This document shows, in pieces, positions 1 to 11,298 of a DNA stretch of 21,661 bases. Numbering within the stretch: position 1 is the stretch's first letter; each line of letters starts with the position of its first letter. The stretch is taken from positions 438,994 through 460,654 of the forward strand of contig MNCI01026517.1 in the NCBI GenBank assembly GCA_015680685.1, written 5' to 3'. Origin of the DNA: Gnetum montanum. Taxonomy: Eukaryota > Streptophyta > Gnetopsida > Gnetales > Gnetaceae. Under the pieces are notes generated by a model, which ran no database searches, had not been told where the DNA came from, and saw nothing but the letters and a program-made list of their open reading frames with translations. The position numbers and the translations under genes are program-made.

Positions 1-1061
1 GACATGAGAAAGTCAAAGAAATTAACCAAACAATATAAATTAGACAAAAAATAAGTATTTGATGATTTCAACTAGAATAAAAATATATGTGCATAAAACC
101 AATAGAATTTGAACCCAAAATGGAATAATTGCAATAATCTCTCTACCTAGATATATTTGAAATCCTCCTAAAGGTAAGATTCACCTATTATAATACTCAT
201 CCTATTTGGAATAGGAAAAATAATTATGATACAACTTAAGACAAATAATAATAATCAAAACTTGAAAATGTTAAATTAAACTCATGGAGATAAAGAAAAT
301 TTTGGCAAAATATGACAATTCTCCTTCTCATACCTTTGGTAGAATCCCCCTTTCTAGTTATCTCCTCTAATTATTGGCTTAGCAATTGGATGGATTCTAG
401 GAAAGAGAGGTCATGCATTTGAAATGGTAAGATCATGTTAGGGTTTGCTATGTTAGGTAATTTTAATGAGTAATTAAATCTCAAAAGAATATCTAGATAT
501 TTTCTAAAATTAAAATATACATATTTCTATCCTCTTAATTTTCTTTCTATTTTCAAAGTTGTAGTATATAGTATTTTACTAAAAACTTAAGTGAGATATA
601 TCTGGGTTTTAATCTCTACAAGATTTAAGGTTAAAACCCCACCAATTCTAGGTAAAATTTATATGTTTGATCTAATACACATCTTCTAATGCAACAATTG
701 AAATAACATCTCATCATATATACACCACATGCCTAATGTAGAATGTCATGTATCTTGACCAATCCAATTCATGATACAAGTTTATCATAATCTCAACAAG
801 GTTAGTACACATATGCTTAACATAATGAGATAATTCTAAAACCTTAATAGTAGATTAGAATTAATATATGTTATTAATATTAAAACACAACCAAAGACAT
901 AGCCTATAGCTATGTCTAAGTATAACAAAAAGGCTAAGCTAGACATTACATATCTAAGGTTTAGGCTATAATACATACTAATGAATGAAAGGTTGATATA
1001 GAATAGGGGTATTACAAGATGTCTCATTAGATATTATTGTATAATTTATATGCTAGGAAAA
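1..1061. other. AT-rich noncoding flank
   Basis: No open frame of useful length, RNA gene or tandem array is visible. The short frame on the - strand at 836-1027 has no recognisable motif. The stretch is either DNA flanking element 1 or, since LTRs of Athila-type elements can exceed 1.2 kb, part of a longer LTR than the one proposed next. Confidence 0.6.
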
Positions 1062-1909
1062 TGTTAGGGTTGTAGAGTGATGAGTCACAATGTCGAGGCC
1101 ATGATATCAGATCTACGATATGAGAGCCTGCCAAGTAATATTAGACACCCATTGTTGGAACCTATCTCATTGCCTATAAATAAGAGATGACAGCACTTGA
1201 TTTCAATGGAGTTTCTAGTTCCTTAGCTGAACTCTTGCATTTTTTCCTTTCCAGAGTTAGAATTATTTTTAAGTGCCCATAGTAGGAGTCATAAAGTGAA
1301 CGAATCTTTATTCAAGCATTGTGTACCTAAGCACACATTGTGTCTAGAAATAAAGACAAACTTTGTGATAAACTTGAAACATTTAAAATAGTTTAATTTT
1401 TTTATTTAAATGTTATTTAATATTATTTGCTACTCTCATTAGTTAATTAATGTTATTTCTCTTGAACTGTTAATTACCAATGAATTAGTACACTCAGTAC
1501 GAGCACTTTGAGCATATGTGGAACACTTGGTAACCCAGTAACGACTAGCATTTGGTAATCCTAGTAGTGTTACACTAGTTTAGAATGTGTCTAGAAAGTG
1601 GGAACAGATGTCGGTGTTAGGACTAGTTAGAGAATAGTTAACTAGTTAAATCAAATTAGTTGTTAAATTATTTCATTTCTCCACTTTAAGCACCAGAAAC
1701 ATAAAACATAAAAAGCATAAAAATCATATACCTCAATATTACTTAACCATACAATTGTGCCATACAAGTAAGCTTGGAAAGATAACAATTGCATAACCCA
1801 TTCTTATTCTATCTAAGCGCATAACCACTTAATACTTGAAGTTCAACCAGATCATGTGTAAATGCTTGTATTTGTATGGTTGGGCATAGGGGTATCTCGC
1901 CGCTCATCA
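1062..1909 (+). repeat. Candidate 5' LTR of element 1
   Basis: The right edge is fixed by the primer-binding site: the LTR would end in CA at 1908-1909, two bases before it. The left edge is a TG at 1062 (TGTTAGGG), chosen only because it gives a TG...CA element with a good TATA box inside. There is no second copy in the window, so the left boundary is uncertain. Confidence 0.45.
1175..1184 (+). promoter_or_regulatory. TATA box of the element 1 LTR
   Basis: TATAAATAAG lies inside the proposed LTR, about 735 bases before the primer-binding site. This places U3 upstream and R-U5 downstream, as expected for a sense-strand LTR promoter. Confidence 0.55.
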
Positions 1910-1910
1910 T

Positions 1911-1928
1911 TGGCACCATTGCTAGGGA
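1911..1928 (+). other. Primer-binding site, tRNA-Asp type, decayed
   Basis: TGGCACCATTGCTAGGGA matches the complement of the plant tRNA-Asp 3' end (TGGCGCCGTTGCCGGGGA, from general knowledge) at 15 of 18 positions. All three differences are transitions. tRNA-Asp priming is common in Athila-type elements. Confidence 0.75.
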
Positions 1929-2046
1929 TTTTGTTGTTTGTGCACTGATTAGAACTTAGAAAATCTTTCCATCATTGTAATGAACCCTTAGGGTTAGTTA
2001 TCCTACAATCATCGAAAAGAGAGTATTGCACACTAAATAATCAATC

Positions 2047-3936
2047 ATGTCTCCTTCTTCTTATGAGAGTGCTTCACTATCTAGGTTTAACACAATGAAC
2101 AATCAAAGACGTAGTAGACATGATGACCTGCTAGTGTCCTAACAATTTCGCTTGGTATACACTTATCCTAATAAGTATGTACTAGACTTTACCTTTATCC
2201 TCCACCAAGATGAACAACTACATTGGCATGATTTAGAAGGTAACATAGTGTTACCTCCAAATCATTTAGTCCCAAGCATGCTTCTTCATGCTCTCACATG
2301 AATTGGTATGTAGCATAACAAGTAGAGTAAGTTGTGCATGAACACAACTTGAGAGAGTATCAACCCAAAGAGGCACAACACCAAAGGGATTTACAATAGG
2401 AGATACATTACAAATCTATGAAGGGAAAATGGTCTCAAGACATTCCGCATGCCCTAAGTGAAAACAAGGGTGATGAACCTACCTTAGGAGTTTTTCCAAG
2501 AAATGGCATTCCTCTTGTTGACTTTGGTCAAGGAGTTGGGTATCAGAACCTCTATTCAACTATTCATAACCTAGGTTTTGATACCAATGGACACAAAGGG
2601 TCGAAAAAAGGAATACAAAAGCATGATAGAGATAGACATGATGATCATAACCATGATTGAGGCCATGACCATTGAAGAGAAGGTGATAGGTGCCACCATG
2701 ATGCTAGTCCTCCATATTCTTCACCTTCATCATCTCCTTTCCCCTTTTCTTTGGGATCTACACATAGTTGCAAAGGGAAAAACCATGAGGACAATGGTAA
2801 GTAAAATAGAGATCATAGACAAAACAGTTAAGAAAGGGGATGAGGGCATTCCAAGAAAACACATCATGAAAGGAGGGAGAGTAGGGAATAGCATAGGCAT
2901 CATAGACACCATAGACAACATGAACCTCTACTCACTACCCAAAGTATGCTAGATATAACTAAGGACATTAGAATCCCAACAAAGCATGAAAAGGATAGTA
3001 GGATCAAAAGATTAGACATGAACAATATCCCACGATTTGAAGGGGGATACAATTCTGATCCTCAAAATCATCTGCAAGCATTCTATGATGCATGTGCCTT
3101 GAAAAATATAGAAAACAAGTGGCAAAAACTAAAGTTATTTCTATGGACACTGATCAAGGAAATAGAGAGTTGGTACTAATCCTTAGAACTAGAATCCATT
3201 CGCCAATGGAGTACCATGTTAGAGTTGTTTAATAATAAGTACCAAATGTACTCCTAAGTATCCAACCTACATAAGCAAATCCAAGGATGGAAACAAGGAG
3301 AACATGAACCCTTGGATGCTACCATGGGCCAATATTATGCATTATTACATTGTTGCCCTATCCATGGTTACTCAAAAAGGGAACAACTATGCCATCTCAT
3401 TTATGGGCTTAGGTATGAGAAACAAAGAACCCTTGGGACTTATGCCCAAGGAAGGCTAACTAAGCTCAAAGCCCATCAAATACAAAGATTGTTGGAGCAA
3501 GTTGCCAAGGAGGAAGGTGAGTTAAGGAAAATGAAAAGTGTGGAGGAATACAATAAATATCCTTTCCCTTTAAAAATGGGAAGTTAGATATTGTGAAGAT
3601 GAAGAAGAGTCACCACTCGAAGAGATGGTGAATAGGAAGACTTTGCCCATTCAAAAATTTGCATCAAATGTATTGGCAAAGGTAGATCAAATGTGGAACT
3701 TTCTAGATGATAAATTTCAAACCATTCTAAAAATAGTTGAGGAGTCTAGAGAGCAAAGTAGTGACTGAGAGAGAAGAAAAGAAGAAGAAGCTGAGTTTGC
3801 ATGTAACAAAGGTAAGTGAAAAGTTGTCATCATTGAAGAGGTTGTGCATTCAGACACAGATAATGATGGTGAATGTGAGATATGCCAATATGACCATCCT
3901 AAAGGTTGTTACCCAGTAATCTCACATCTGTAAGAG
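2047..3936 (+). pseudogene. gag of element 1, disrupted
   Basis: An ATG at 2047 opens a short coding-like frame (MSPSSYESASLSRF) with a stop near 2140. From 2418 a second frame continues, with stops, through a His/Arg/Ser-rich linker to 3587. A frameshift is therefore likely around 2290. The capsid-like core lies at about 3020-3570: PRFEGGYNSDPQNHLQAFYD, then a WY motif, then CCPIHGYSKREQ and LLEQVAKEEGEL. This matches the general plant gag pattern and most resembles Athila gag. After another frame change, a CCHC-like knuckle (C-x2-C-x3-H-x3-C) sits at 3874-3909. A functional gag would form the virus-like particle and bind RNA, but this copy cannot be translated through. Confidence 0.8.
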
Positions 3937-5067
3937 TTTGGGATGTATGCACTAAACCCATGATTTAACAAACAATAAGCACTCAAAAGGTTACCTTATT
4001 CTCAAGGTAACCCAAGGCAGTTCCACCGACCTTTGACATATTATCTAAGTGGAGCTCCGCCATAACCAAATGAATAATATCAACAATGGCAACATCCACA
4101 ATCATGGGGAATGCCATTACTACATCAACAATATGTTTATCATCAACCTAACCCATATGGATATTACTTTTAGTAGTCGATCTCTTCATGTGACTCCACT
4201 AGTCATGTTTCTTCTCATCCTCACTACCAGACCCACAAGTACTATAGAACTCCTTCTCCTAGAAGTGACATTCCACAAATGTACTATCCTTCTCATCTAA
4301 CTGCACCTCTTCCATCCTTAGCTTCATTACCACCTACTCTGACTATGTGGGGTGAGCTTCCTACCCAGTCACAACAATGTAATGCTACAAGGTCTATCAA
4401 TCCTCAACCTACTATTGATTTAGACAATTGCACAAAGAAGAGACCTTTCTTTAGAACCAACATTACAACCAAGTCCTTACCACCACAAGTGGTTAATTGT
4501 CCAATTGCCTCACCATTATTTGAATCTTCGAAGCTTCCTTTGAACCAAAAATTGTATCCAACTCACATGGTCATGTTGACTCATGTCATTACCAATTAGA
4601 TTAAAGCTGGCCATCTTCCTAGGAAATTCTCTGATCCTAGAAGTCCTCTTATATATTTGCAAATCACTGGAGATGAGCCTTGCAAAGCTCTTTTAGATTT
4701 AGGTTATAGTGTTAACTTAATCTCTTAAGAAATGTACAAAGCTTGGAACCTACCTCCACTAAAAAAGAATAACATTGATGTAGAGTTGGCCAACCATTCC
4801 ATCACTATCCCATTAGGACTAGTGGAGGACATTATCACCATTGTCTGTGGGTGGTCATATCTAACTGATTTCCTAGTGATTCAAGTCAACAACTATAAAG
4901 GGGACTTCCCAATCATAATGGAAAGAGCATGGCTAAGCACAATTGATGCACACCTAGGAATACATGATCTTTCCCTAGAAATATCAAAGAAAAATATGTT
5001 TGGAAAGATTGAAAAGAAGAAAGTTCCATGCATCACATACAGTGTCATAGGGTGCAACTGCGTGTAG
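3937..5067 (+). pseudogene. gag-pol linker and aspartic protease of element 1
   Basis: The zinc-knuckle frame continues through a Pro/Thr/Ser-rich linker (open 4279-4599) into a retropepsin-like domain. The catalytic triplet is D-L-G at 4696-4704, within LLDLGYSVNLI. Downstream are the family's ELANHSITIPLGLVED block and a PIIMERAWLS motif in place of the usual I-L-G-R-P-F-L. The change from LGRP to MERA at the flap/dimer region, with stops at 4597 and 4726, indicates loss of function. The role in an intact element is cleavage of the Gag-Pol polyprotein. Confidence 0.75.
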
Positions 5068-5217
5068 AAGGCCTAGTTTGTACAATTCTTAACATTGTTT
5101 GCATGAAACTAGTATGCACAAGTGACTAACATACAAAGTTGCCTATATGCAGTAGCCACAAGATAGGAAGGAACCTAGTGGCTGACAACTGACTGAGAGA
5201 GAAACTCAACTCTATGC

Positions 5218-6840
5218 ATGGAACCAACTGAGAGATTGACATGTCACTATGTTGATAGCATAGATACATTAAAGCAAGTTCATTTCCAACTTTCAATTCT
5301 TGACATTGAAAATATCAATTGGGGGATGTTGGAAATCCTTGATGAGTTTAAGCAAGATCCCCTTGAATTAAAACTATTTCCCACCGATATGGAATATACA
5401 TTTCTCTAGAATGGAAAACCAGTAATCATTAATGCTAAGCTCACTCCTCAACAAAAGGAAATATTACTAAATATGGTAAATAAAATTTCAAAAGCCTTTG
5501 CTTAGTCATATCCTAAATTAATCAGAATAGATCCTAGGATATGCTAACATAGAATTTATACTGACCCCTCCATGAAACCTTGACAACAACCACAAAGGCG
5601 ACTAAACCTCAAGCTTAAGTAAGTGGTTAAAGAAGAAATTGAACAACTTCTAAAAGTTGGGATCATCTACCCCATTGCTGATAGTGAATGGGTTAGTTCA
5701 CTAGGCATTGTGCCTAAAAAGGGAGGTAAATAGATGGTGTGTATAGACTTTAGTTTGTTAAACATGGAAACATTTAAAGACCATTTTGCATTACCATTCA
5801 TTGACCAAGTCCTAGATACCATTGTAGGGCATTACTACTATAGTTTTCTAGATGGTTACAGTGGATATAATCAAATTCAAATAGCACTAGAAGACCAAGC
5901 CAAGACTACATTTACAAGTCCTTGGGGGACATTTGCATATAGGCAGATGTCATTTGGCTTGTGCAATGTCCCAACGACATTTCAACATCTATCTCTAAGT
6001 ATATTTCAGTAGCAAATAGGTTATGGTGTGGAGGTCTTTATGGATAATTTCTTCACCTATGGAGTGAACTTCGAACAAGCATTGGACTGATTAGAGCAAG
6101 TACTAAAATGATCTGTAGAAATTAGCTTAAGGCTCAATTGGCAAAAAATTCATTTAATGATCCAAGAAGGCATTGTGTTAGGACATACAATTTCACAAAT
6201 AGGGATAGAGGTAGATCTTAAAAATATTAAAGTCATCCAAGGAATCACTCATCAACCTAAAACTATAAAAGAGATCTAATCATTCCTTGGACATACTAGC
6301 TATTATAGATGCTTCATCAAGAACTTTTTAAGGATTGTCAAATCATTGGTAGAATTAACGAAGAAGAACATACCCTTTGAATGGACCAAGGAATTTGAGC
6401 TAGCTTTCCAAACCTTGAAATATAAGCTCCTAAAAAAACCCATTCCACAAGCTCTTGATTGGTTCAGACCATTCCACATAATGACGGACACATCCAAATT
6501 TACTTTAGGAGCTGTACTTACATAGTTAAATTACCAAAAGTGATCCTATTACATTTACTGTGCAAGTCAAAGTATTGTTGGTGCATAGCTCAACTACACC
6601 ACAATAGAAAAAGAGTTAATGGCTATGGTGTTTACACTAGAAAAATTTAGGCACTATGTATTAGACTATAAGATATTTGTACACATGGATCATAGTGCAA
6701 TTTGATTCCTGATGAATATACCAACGGTGAGCCCTTGATATGGTGGCTCATGATCTTACAAGATTTTGATCTTACAATGATCGACCATAAAGGCACCAAG
6801 AATGTTGTTCTTGATCATTTATCTCAGTTATGATGGGACG
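5218..6840 (+). pseudogene. Reverse transcriptase and RNase H of element 1
   Basis: One frame carries the whole RT with about fifteen in-frame stops between 5218 and 6730. Recognisable blocks are VGIIYPIADSEWVSSLGIVP with PKKGG, MVCIDFSLLN, LPFIDQVLDTIVGHYYYSFL, and SPWGTFAYRQMSFGLCN. The catalytic F-M-D-D box is F-M-D-N at 6037-6048, so the second catalytic Asp is lost. RNase H follows: MTDTSKFTLGAVL, then LNYTTIEKELMAMVFTLEKF and HMDHSA. A frameshift near 6725 moves the end of RNase H (DHKGTKNVVLDHLSQL) to another frame. The wording is close to Athila RT. The domain would copy element RNA into DNA but is inactive here. Confidence 0.88.
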
Positions 6841-7089
6841 ATAAAGAGGATGAATATCCAATCTCTAACTACTTCCCTAATGAATTCCTCTTTGTAGGTG
6901 TAATAAATAATCAATTAACCATAGAGACAAATTGGTATAGTACATTCTTGCCTATCTCCTCACAAAAGAAATACCACAAGGGTTAGATGTTAAAAAGAAA
7001 CAACAGTTTCTTCACTAAGCCAAATATTTCATGGAAATCATCAGACAACTTTATAAGGTATATCCTAATGGCTTGGTCCGATGGTATGT
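6841..7089 (+). other. RNase H to integrase linker of element 1
   Basis: This decayed sequence lies between the last RNase H motif and the integrase zinc finger. Short coding-like stretches (YPISNYFPNEFLFVGV) remain, but no domain can be named. Confidence 0.5.
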
Positions 7090-8290
7090 TCCTGATGTAG
7101 ATCAATTGTGAGTTCTACAAGACATTCATGAGGGCCCTTGTGGGGGCCATTACTCTGGGAGATGAACAACAACTAAAATCTTACTTGCAGGATATTATTG
7201 GCCTACATTGTTCTAGCATGCTCATCACTTCATCCAATCTTATGAGCACTACCAATGTGATGGGGAAATGACTACTAGAACGGAGGATCCACAACAATGG
7301 ATTCAACCTTTAGAACCCTTTGACATATGGGGTATTGATTTTATGGGGCCTATCACACCAATGTCCAATGGAAAAGCCTACATTATTGTTACTATTGACT
7401 ATTTTACAAAGTGAGAAGAAGCAAGCACTGTTATTGACTGTACATCATCTACCACTGCATGATTTATTTAACAACAAATCGTAAATAGGTTTGGTATGCC
7501 TCATGCACTGATTTCTAATAATAGTAATCTACCACTGCATGATTTATTTAGCAACAAATCATAAATAGGTTTGGTATGCCTCATGCACTTTCTAATAATG
7601 GTACACATTTTACAGGTGCGACCTTTCAAAAATTAATGCAACACTTAGGAGTTGAGCATAAGCTAACTACACCATACCATCCTCAAGAGAATGATCAAGC
7701 TGAAGTTACTAATACAAAGATCACAAAAATATTGACATGAACCATTAGCAAATATAGGTGAGACTGGAGCACTAAACTGAACGATACTCTTTGGGCATAC
7801 CGCTTCACATGGAAACTTCCTATAGGCTATTCTCCCTATGAGTTAGTGTATAGTAAACTTCCAACACTTCCTATCTAGGCTAAGCTCCGTACACTATCTA
7901 CAACATGTGACCTCAACCTTGACCTCAATCTAGCATAAAAATAATGGTTAATGAACCTTAAATTGCTAGATGAAAATTGATTAGCTGCCCTATCATCCAA
8001 TGAATTGCATAAGACCTTTATCAAACAATGTCATAACCTAAGGATTAGGAATGTCAAATACCAACCAGGAGATAAGGTTCTATATTGGAATCCCACACAT
8101 GTGCCACAATGAACTAAATTTCAAACGTTTTGGGAAGGACGATATATCATTCATGAAACTTTCCCTTCAGCATCCATGATGATCTATAAACCTGAAGGAT
8201 CGAATAAGAAATTATTGATTAACATCCAGCAAACCAAACATTTCCATGAGCCTCAAACATCCAATACTAACACTACCTCTATTAATGGAC
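7090..8290 (+). pseudogene. Integrase of element 1
   Basis: The N-terminal zinc finger is seen as IHEGPCGGH near 7120, then SYEHYQCDG, where the first Cys of the CC pair has become Tyr. The core begins with WGIDFMGPI (first catalytic Asp). The second Asp region reads ALISNN, an Asp-to-Asn change, and lies inside an 80-bp duplication. The Glu region reads HPQENDQAEV. The C-terminal part has GDKVLYWN near 8072 and TFWEGRYIIHE, matching the GPY/F-type end. There is no chromodomain. Several stops (for example in YFTK-stop-EEA) and a frameshift caused by the duplication are visible. It would insert the cDNA into the genome but is inactive here. Confidence 0.85.
7447..7603 (+). repeat. 80-bp tandem duplication inside integrase
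   Basis: The block starting ATCTACCACTGCATGATT at 7447 is repeated from 7527 with a few substitutions and a 2-base loss in the second copy (CACTGATTTC versus CACTTTC). It duplicates the FGMPHAL segment and shifts the reading frame. It appears to be a local accident in this copy. Confidence 0.9.
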
Positions 8291-8701
8291 AACCTTGTTC
8301 AGTATTTTAGATCTCCTCCTTCCAACTCAATCATGGTGGAGATGGCCACCAATGCTAACCATTCTAAAGCCCTCAATTCCTTTGAACTTTTTGTTTTACA
8401 CACTTTTATTTTTCACATTTTTGTTTTACACATTCTTCATCTTTACTTATATTTGTTTTACACCATCGTTAACATTCTTACTATTTATTTTTCTATTACA
8501 TTTTGTTTGAATTACTCTCACTCATCATATACTAAGTGCTCATGATGGTGGATTGTATCATAATGGTGTTGATTTCTAATGTTTGGTTTTTACCTTGGAC
8601 TTTTAATGTTGATACTAAGATATGGTTTCTTTTGATAAAATAGGCAATGAGTTCACGTTGCCCATCCATCAATACAAACCTATGGTTGTACCATCCGAAA
8701 T
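8291..8701 (+). other. T-rich 3' noncoding part of element 1
   Basis: The region after integrase holds a loose repeat of TTTTGTTTTACACA-like words at 8388-8465 and no domain. Frames at 8246-8545 and 8295-8510 are hydrophobic translations of this T-rich DNA. No polypurine tract or 3' LTR is recognised before base composition changes near 8702. Confidence 0.55.
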
Positions 8702-8875
8702 TGTCGGTCTCCGGCTGGAAGGAAACAGAGACCATGGGATGGCAGGACGTGCACAGAAGACCCTACCTTCGCCTGAGGGCGAGCTGGAATGCATGAAGGT
8801 AGAGTACCTTGGGTGGTCTGCACGCGGATCAGACAAGGATTTCCCCGAATGTACACCAAAGTGTTATATGCTGGG

Positions 8876-8985
8876 TTATACGTAAACGGCGTAACAGGCA
8901 TGAAGCAGAGTGTAAACGGCGTAAGCAGCGTAAACAATGTGAACAGAGCGTAGACGTAAACAAGTGTAAACAGAATACATGCAAG
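8876..8985. repeat. GCGTAAAC-type short repeats in LTR R-U5
   Basis: Words of the form (G/A)(C/T)GTAAAC and GCGTAGAC recur about seven times in 110 bases with uneven spacing. The same vocabulary appears at 15160-15420 and in intron 1 of the antisense gene. Confidence 0.7.
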
Positions 8986-9273
8986 AATTAATGTGTACTG
9001 TAAACAACTATAGGAAGAAAATGTAACAATGGTATTACAGAATGAACGGGTCAAACGCAGTTGTGAGTGGAACACAAGATGGACAAAAGCCCCGGTGGGT
9101 GCAAGGACGATTGCGGCTGGATCGCACTGTAAGCACAACATAGAGACTATATCCTCAGCATACAGGGTTGTCCAGTGTAAGAGATTTTGGTGCTCTGGTT
9201 CTCAGCATAATTGCTTTTTGGTATGATTTCTGATTCTGCTAGCTGCCCTCCTCGTTCAAGTAGGGAATTGGGG

Positions 9274-9281
9274 CTTTTATA
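9274..9281 (-). promoter_or_regulatory. TATA box of the element 2 LTR
   Basis: TATAAAAG followed by CCCCAATTCCC on the - strand is a good plant core promoter. Transcription would start near 9250 and run leftward. In the 5' LTR copy the same site would drive genomic RNA. It fixes the LTR orientation as -. Confidence 0.7.
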
Positions 9282-9372
9282 CTGGTTGTTATGCTAGACT
9301 CGGGTTAGGAGACACGTGGCACATTGACCGAGTGCATAAGATTTATAAATATACAATATATTACATCTGCTA

Positions 9373-9665
9373 GGCATATACGCTGTATCAGGCAGGTGTA
9401 TACGCTGGGCGTATACGCTGGGGCGTATACACTGATGGATGCTGGACGTATACACTGGGGCATATACGCTGATGGTTGCTGCCTTGTGCAAAATCTCGCT
9501 CTGTAGTGCTATTTTCATGTCATCTTGGGAGGTTTCATGCCAGGCATATGCACTTGTTGTTCCTGGTGAGCTACATGCGTGTACGCTGGGCATATACGTT
9601 GAGAATTTGAGTGTATACATTAGGAACATACACTTGGGTGTATATGCTGGGCGTATACGCTGGAA
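9373..9665. repeat. GCGTATACGC palindrome cluster in LTR U3
   Basis: Exact copies of the perfect palindrome GCGTATACGC lie at 9409-9418 and 9651-9660. Near copies (GTGTATACGC, GCATATACGC, GCGTATACAC and similar) fill 9373-9480 and 9580-9665. All lie upstream of the LTR TATA box, in the position of promoter elements. Confidence 0.8.
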
Positions 9666-9803
9666 CTACATACTTAGTGAAAATTGAGCATCTGACCTCT
9701 GAAGTTGCCATGTTTGACGCCAAATGTAGCTGGTGTCGTCTGGGGTCCCAGGGACCTGCTTGGTGTTGGACAAGTACTAAGCTCTAAATTTTGTGGTGTT
9801 TCA

Positions 9804-9816
9804 TTGGCCCCTCTTT
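9804..9816 (-). other. Candidate polypurine tract of element 2
   Basis: On the - strand, AAAGAGGGGCCAA directly precedes the proposed LTR start. The two C bases make it imperfect, but no better purine run touches a TG in this part. Confidence 0.4.
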
Positions 9817-10113
9817 GTGGACATTTGGAGGAATTGACCCAAGAAGCGTCGACAAAGAAGTGAAAAACACCACAAGCAACCTGATAGAGACTTTGTCCGT
9901 TGCCGCATGACTAGACATTACTGTGCCGTGTTCAGTAGTACATGGGATTGGGAAAGTGGAATTTTGTACTTAGGGGGTCGTGGAGATTGCGGGGATTGAT
10001 AACTAATCTCGGGGATTGTGCTGGGAAAGGGGGATGCTTAGATATGCAGCATGTTGATCCTTGTCAATAGCCAGTATTTAGCAGACTCGGAGTTCAGACA
10101 TGCGACATGCGTC

Positions 10114-10345
10114 CTTTGGTGGAACAAGACCCTTGGTTAGTCCTCAAGAGAACTTGTTGGTGAGACCAAAGCCACGGGAGAATGTGTTACATTCTTTGGA
10201 GGAACAGGAACCCTTTTTAATGTTGAGGGGGGGAACCTGTTGGCGGAGAGCCAAAGCCATGTGATCATGCATTGCATGCTTTGGAGGAACAGGGATCCTT
10301 TGTTTAAGGGATCTGTTGGCGGAGAGCCAAAGTCATGCAACTGGA
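10114..10345. repeat. Three-copy tandem repeat, 80-85 bp
   Basis: Units starting CTTTGG(A/T)GGAACA begin at 10114, 10194 and 10279. Each contains TTGG(C/T)GGAGAGCCAAAG or a close relative before the next unit. Divergence between units shows the array is old. Confidence 0.75.
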
Positions 10346-10924
10346 TGTGTTCTGATTGTTTTGACATGAGTACTTGGTTTTGAGACAACTGCCTTCCCGC
10401 CTGGGGCTTATGGGAAGTGCCCGGGGTCTTTTTTTTATTTTTGGAAGAAAACTTTGCTTTGATTTTGTACTCATGGTCAAGTGCTGTGTTTTGTGTTGTA
10501 ATGGCTTTAGAGTGCTACAAAATTGTGAATGTACTAGGTGTATCAATGGTGTGGTAGAGTAGAGTGTGTGCGGGAGTCGATAGTGAATGCATTGGGAAAT
10601 GGGGATGTACTAGTGAATGGCTCGATTTCGTCTTGCCTCGTGGGCTGTGAACATTGTCCCATCTTGCTGCTTGTGGTGAGATGCATTCTTGTGCAAAAAC
10701 CTCTGAGTGTCATCCTGAAAACATAACTCCAAGGAGATAAGAAAACCATGAGTGAATAAGCGAGCTTATACTTACACGGTGGCAGATGGAACAGAGGTGC
10801 TGAGGGGGACTGCAGACACTGTATGTAGATGACAACAATGCTAGTAAGATGGTCTGATAGCGAGTGATCTAGTGATTTTGATAAATGAATGTGCCTGCGG
10901 ATGGATGAACCAGAAATGGACGTG

Positions 10925-11298
10925 CCTGTTGATAGTCTTAGCGGGCTATCATGGGTTAGTTTTATGTCATAACCCATTGGAAATTGCCTGTTTAGCGTCA
11001 TGGCAGACGTTGCATTGCCAGTTTCTGGTCTTAGCAGACCGTGAAGAGGCAAACCAGTTTATAGTCTTAGCGGACTCTGATGAGTACAACAGTGGCAGTT
11101 CACTGTCATGCCAGATAGGTGCTAGTTTATCGTCATTGCGGACACTGTGCGGTATCAGTTTAGCATCATGATTCCAGGACAAGTTGTGGTATCAGTTTTA
11201 AGTCATAATCCAGGACTGTTTTGTGGTATTAGTTTATAGTCATAATCTAGGACTGTTCTGTGGTATCATTTTATAGTCATAATCCAGGACTCGCACGT
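10925..11298. repeat. Tandem array with AGTTTATAGTCAT core; last four units 37 bp
   Basis: Four regular units start with GGTAT at 11151, 11188, 11225 and 11262, a period of exactly 37. To their left are about seven diverged units sharing AGTTTAtaGTC(A/T)Tn-CGGAC. The core resembles the 30-bp unit found on both sides of the antisense gene. Confidence 0.8.

Larger units (their letters stand above)
1062..8701 (+). mobile_element. Degenerate Athila-like Ty3/gypsy retrotransposon (element 1)
   Basis: The order on the + strand is LTR candidate, tRNA-Asp-type primer-binding site, gag with zinc knuckle, protease, RT, RNase H and integrase, which is the Ty3/gypsy order. Three things suggest the Athila lineage: the PBS type, the gag wording around CCPIHGYSKREQ, and the RT block LPFIDQVLDTIVGHYYYSFL. 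No chromodomain is seen after integrase. Stops and frameshifts occur throughout, so the copy is dead and old. The right border is set by the left end of element 2 at 8702. The 3' LTR is not visible and would lie beyond the right edge if element 2 inserted into element 1. Confidence 0.85.
8702..9803 (-). repeat. 3' LTR of element 2
   Basis: On the - strand the LTR would begin TGAAACACC at 9803 and end CCGACA at 8702, giving TG...CA and 1102 bp. Support comes from a strong TATA box on the - strand at 9281-9274, a purine-rich stretch just outside the right end, and a shift in base composition at 8702. Its U3 holds a cluster of GTATACGC repeats and its R-U5 a cluster of GTAAAC repeats. The 5' LTR is outside the window, so neither edge can be checked by pairing. 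The left edge is firmer than the right. Confidence 0.6.

Noticed and set aside
8680-9141. 153-codon frame on the - strand
   Set aside because: It lies in the R-U5 part of the LTR, crosses the LTR border into element 1 and translates the GTAAAC repeats. It has no domain.
9711-9760. LTR border or primer-binding site at TTTGACGCCAAATG / TGGTGTCGTCTGGGG
   Set aside because: It looks like a + strand junction, but the TATA box fixes the LTR on the - strand and no purine tract adjoins this place on the correct side. I could not match it to a known tRNA 3' end.
10226-10240. Copia-like polypurine tract (GAGGGGGGGAA) on the + strand
   Set aside because: It lies within the 80-85 bp tandem repeat, and no LTR begins after it.
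10543-11052. 169-codon frame on the - strand in the 3' UTR
   Set aside because: It has no recognisable motif, lies partly over the diverged 37-bp-type array and matches no known position for an extra gene of this element. It is probably chance, though comparison with other copies could change this.
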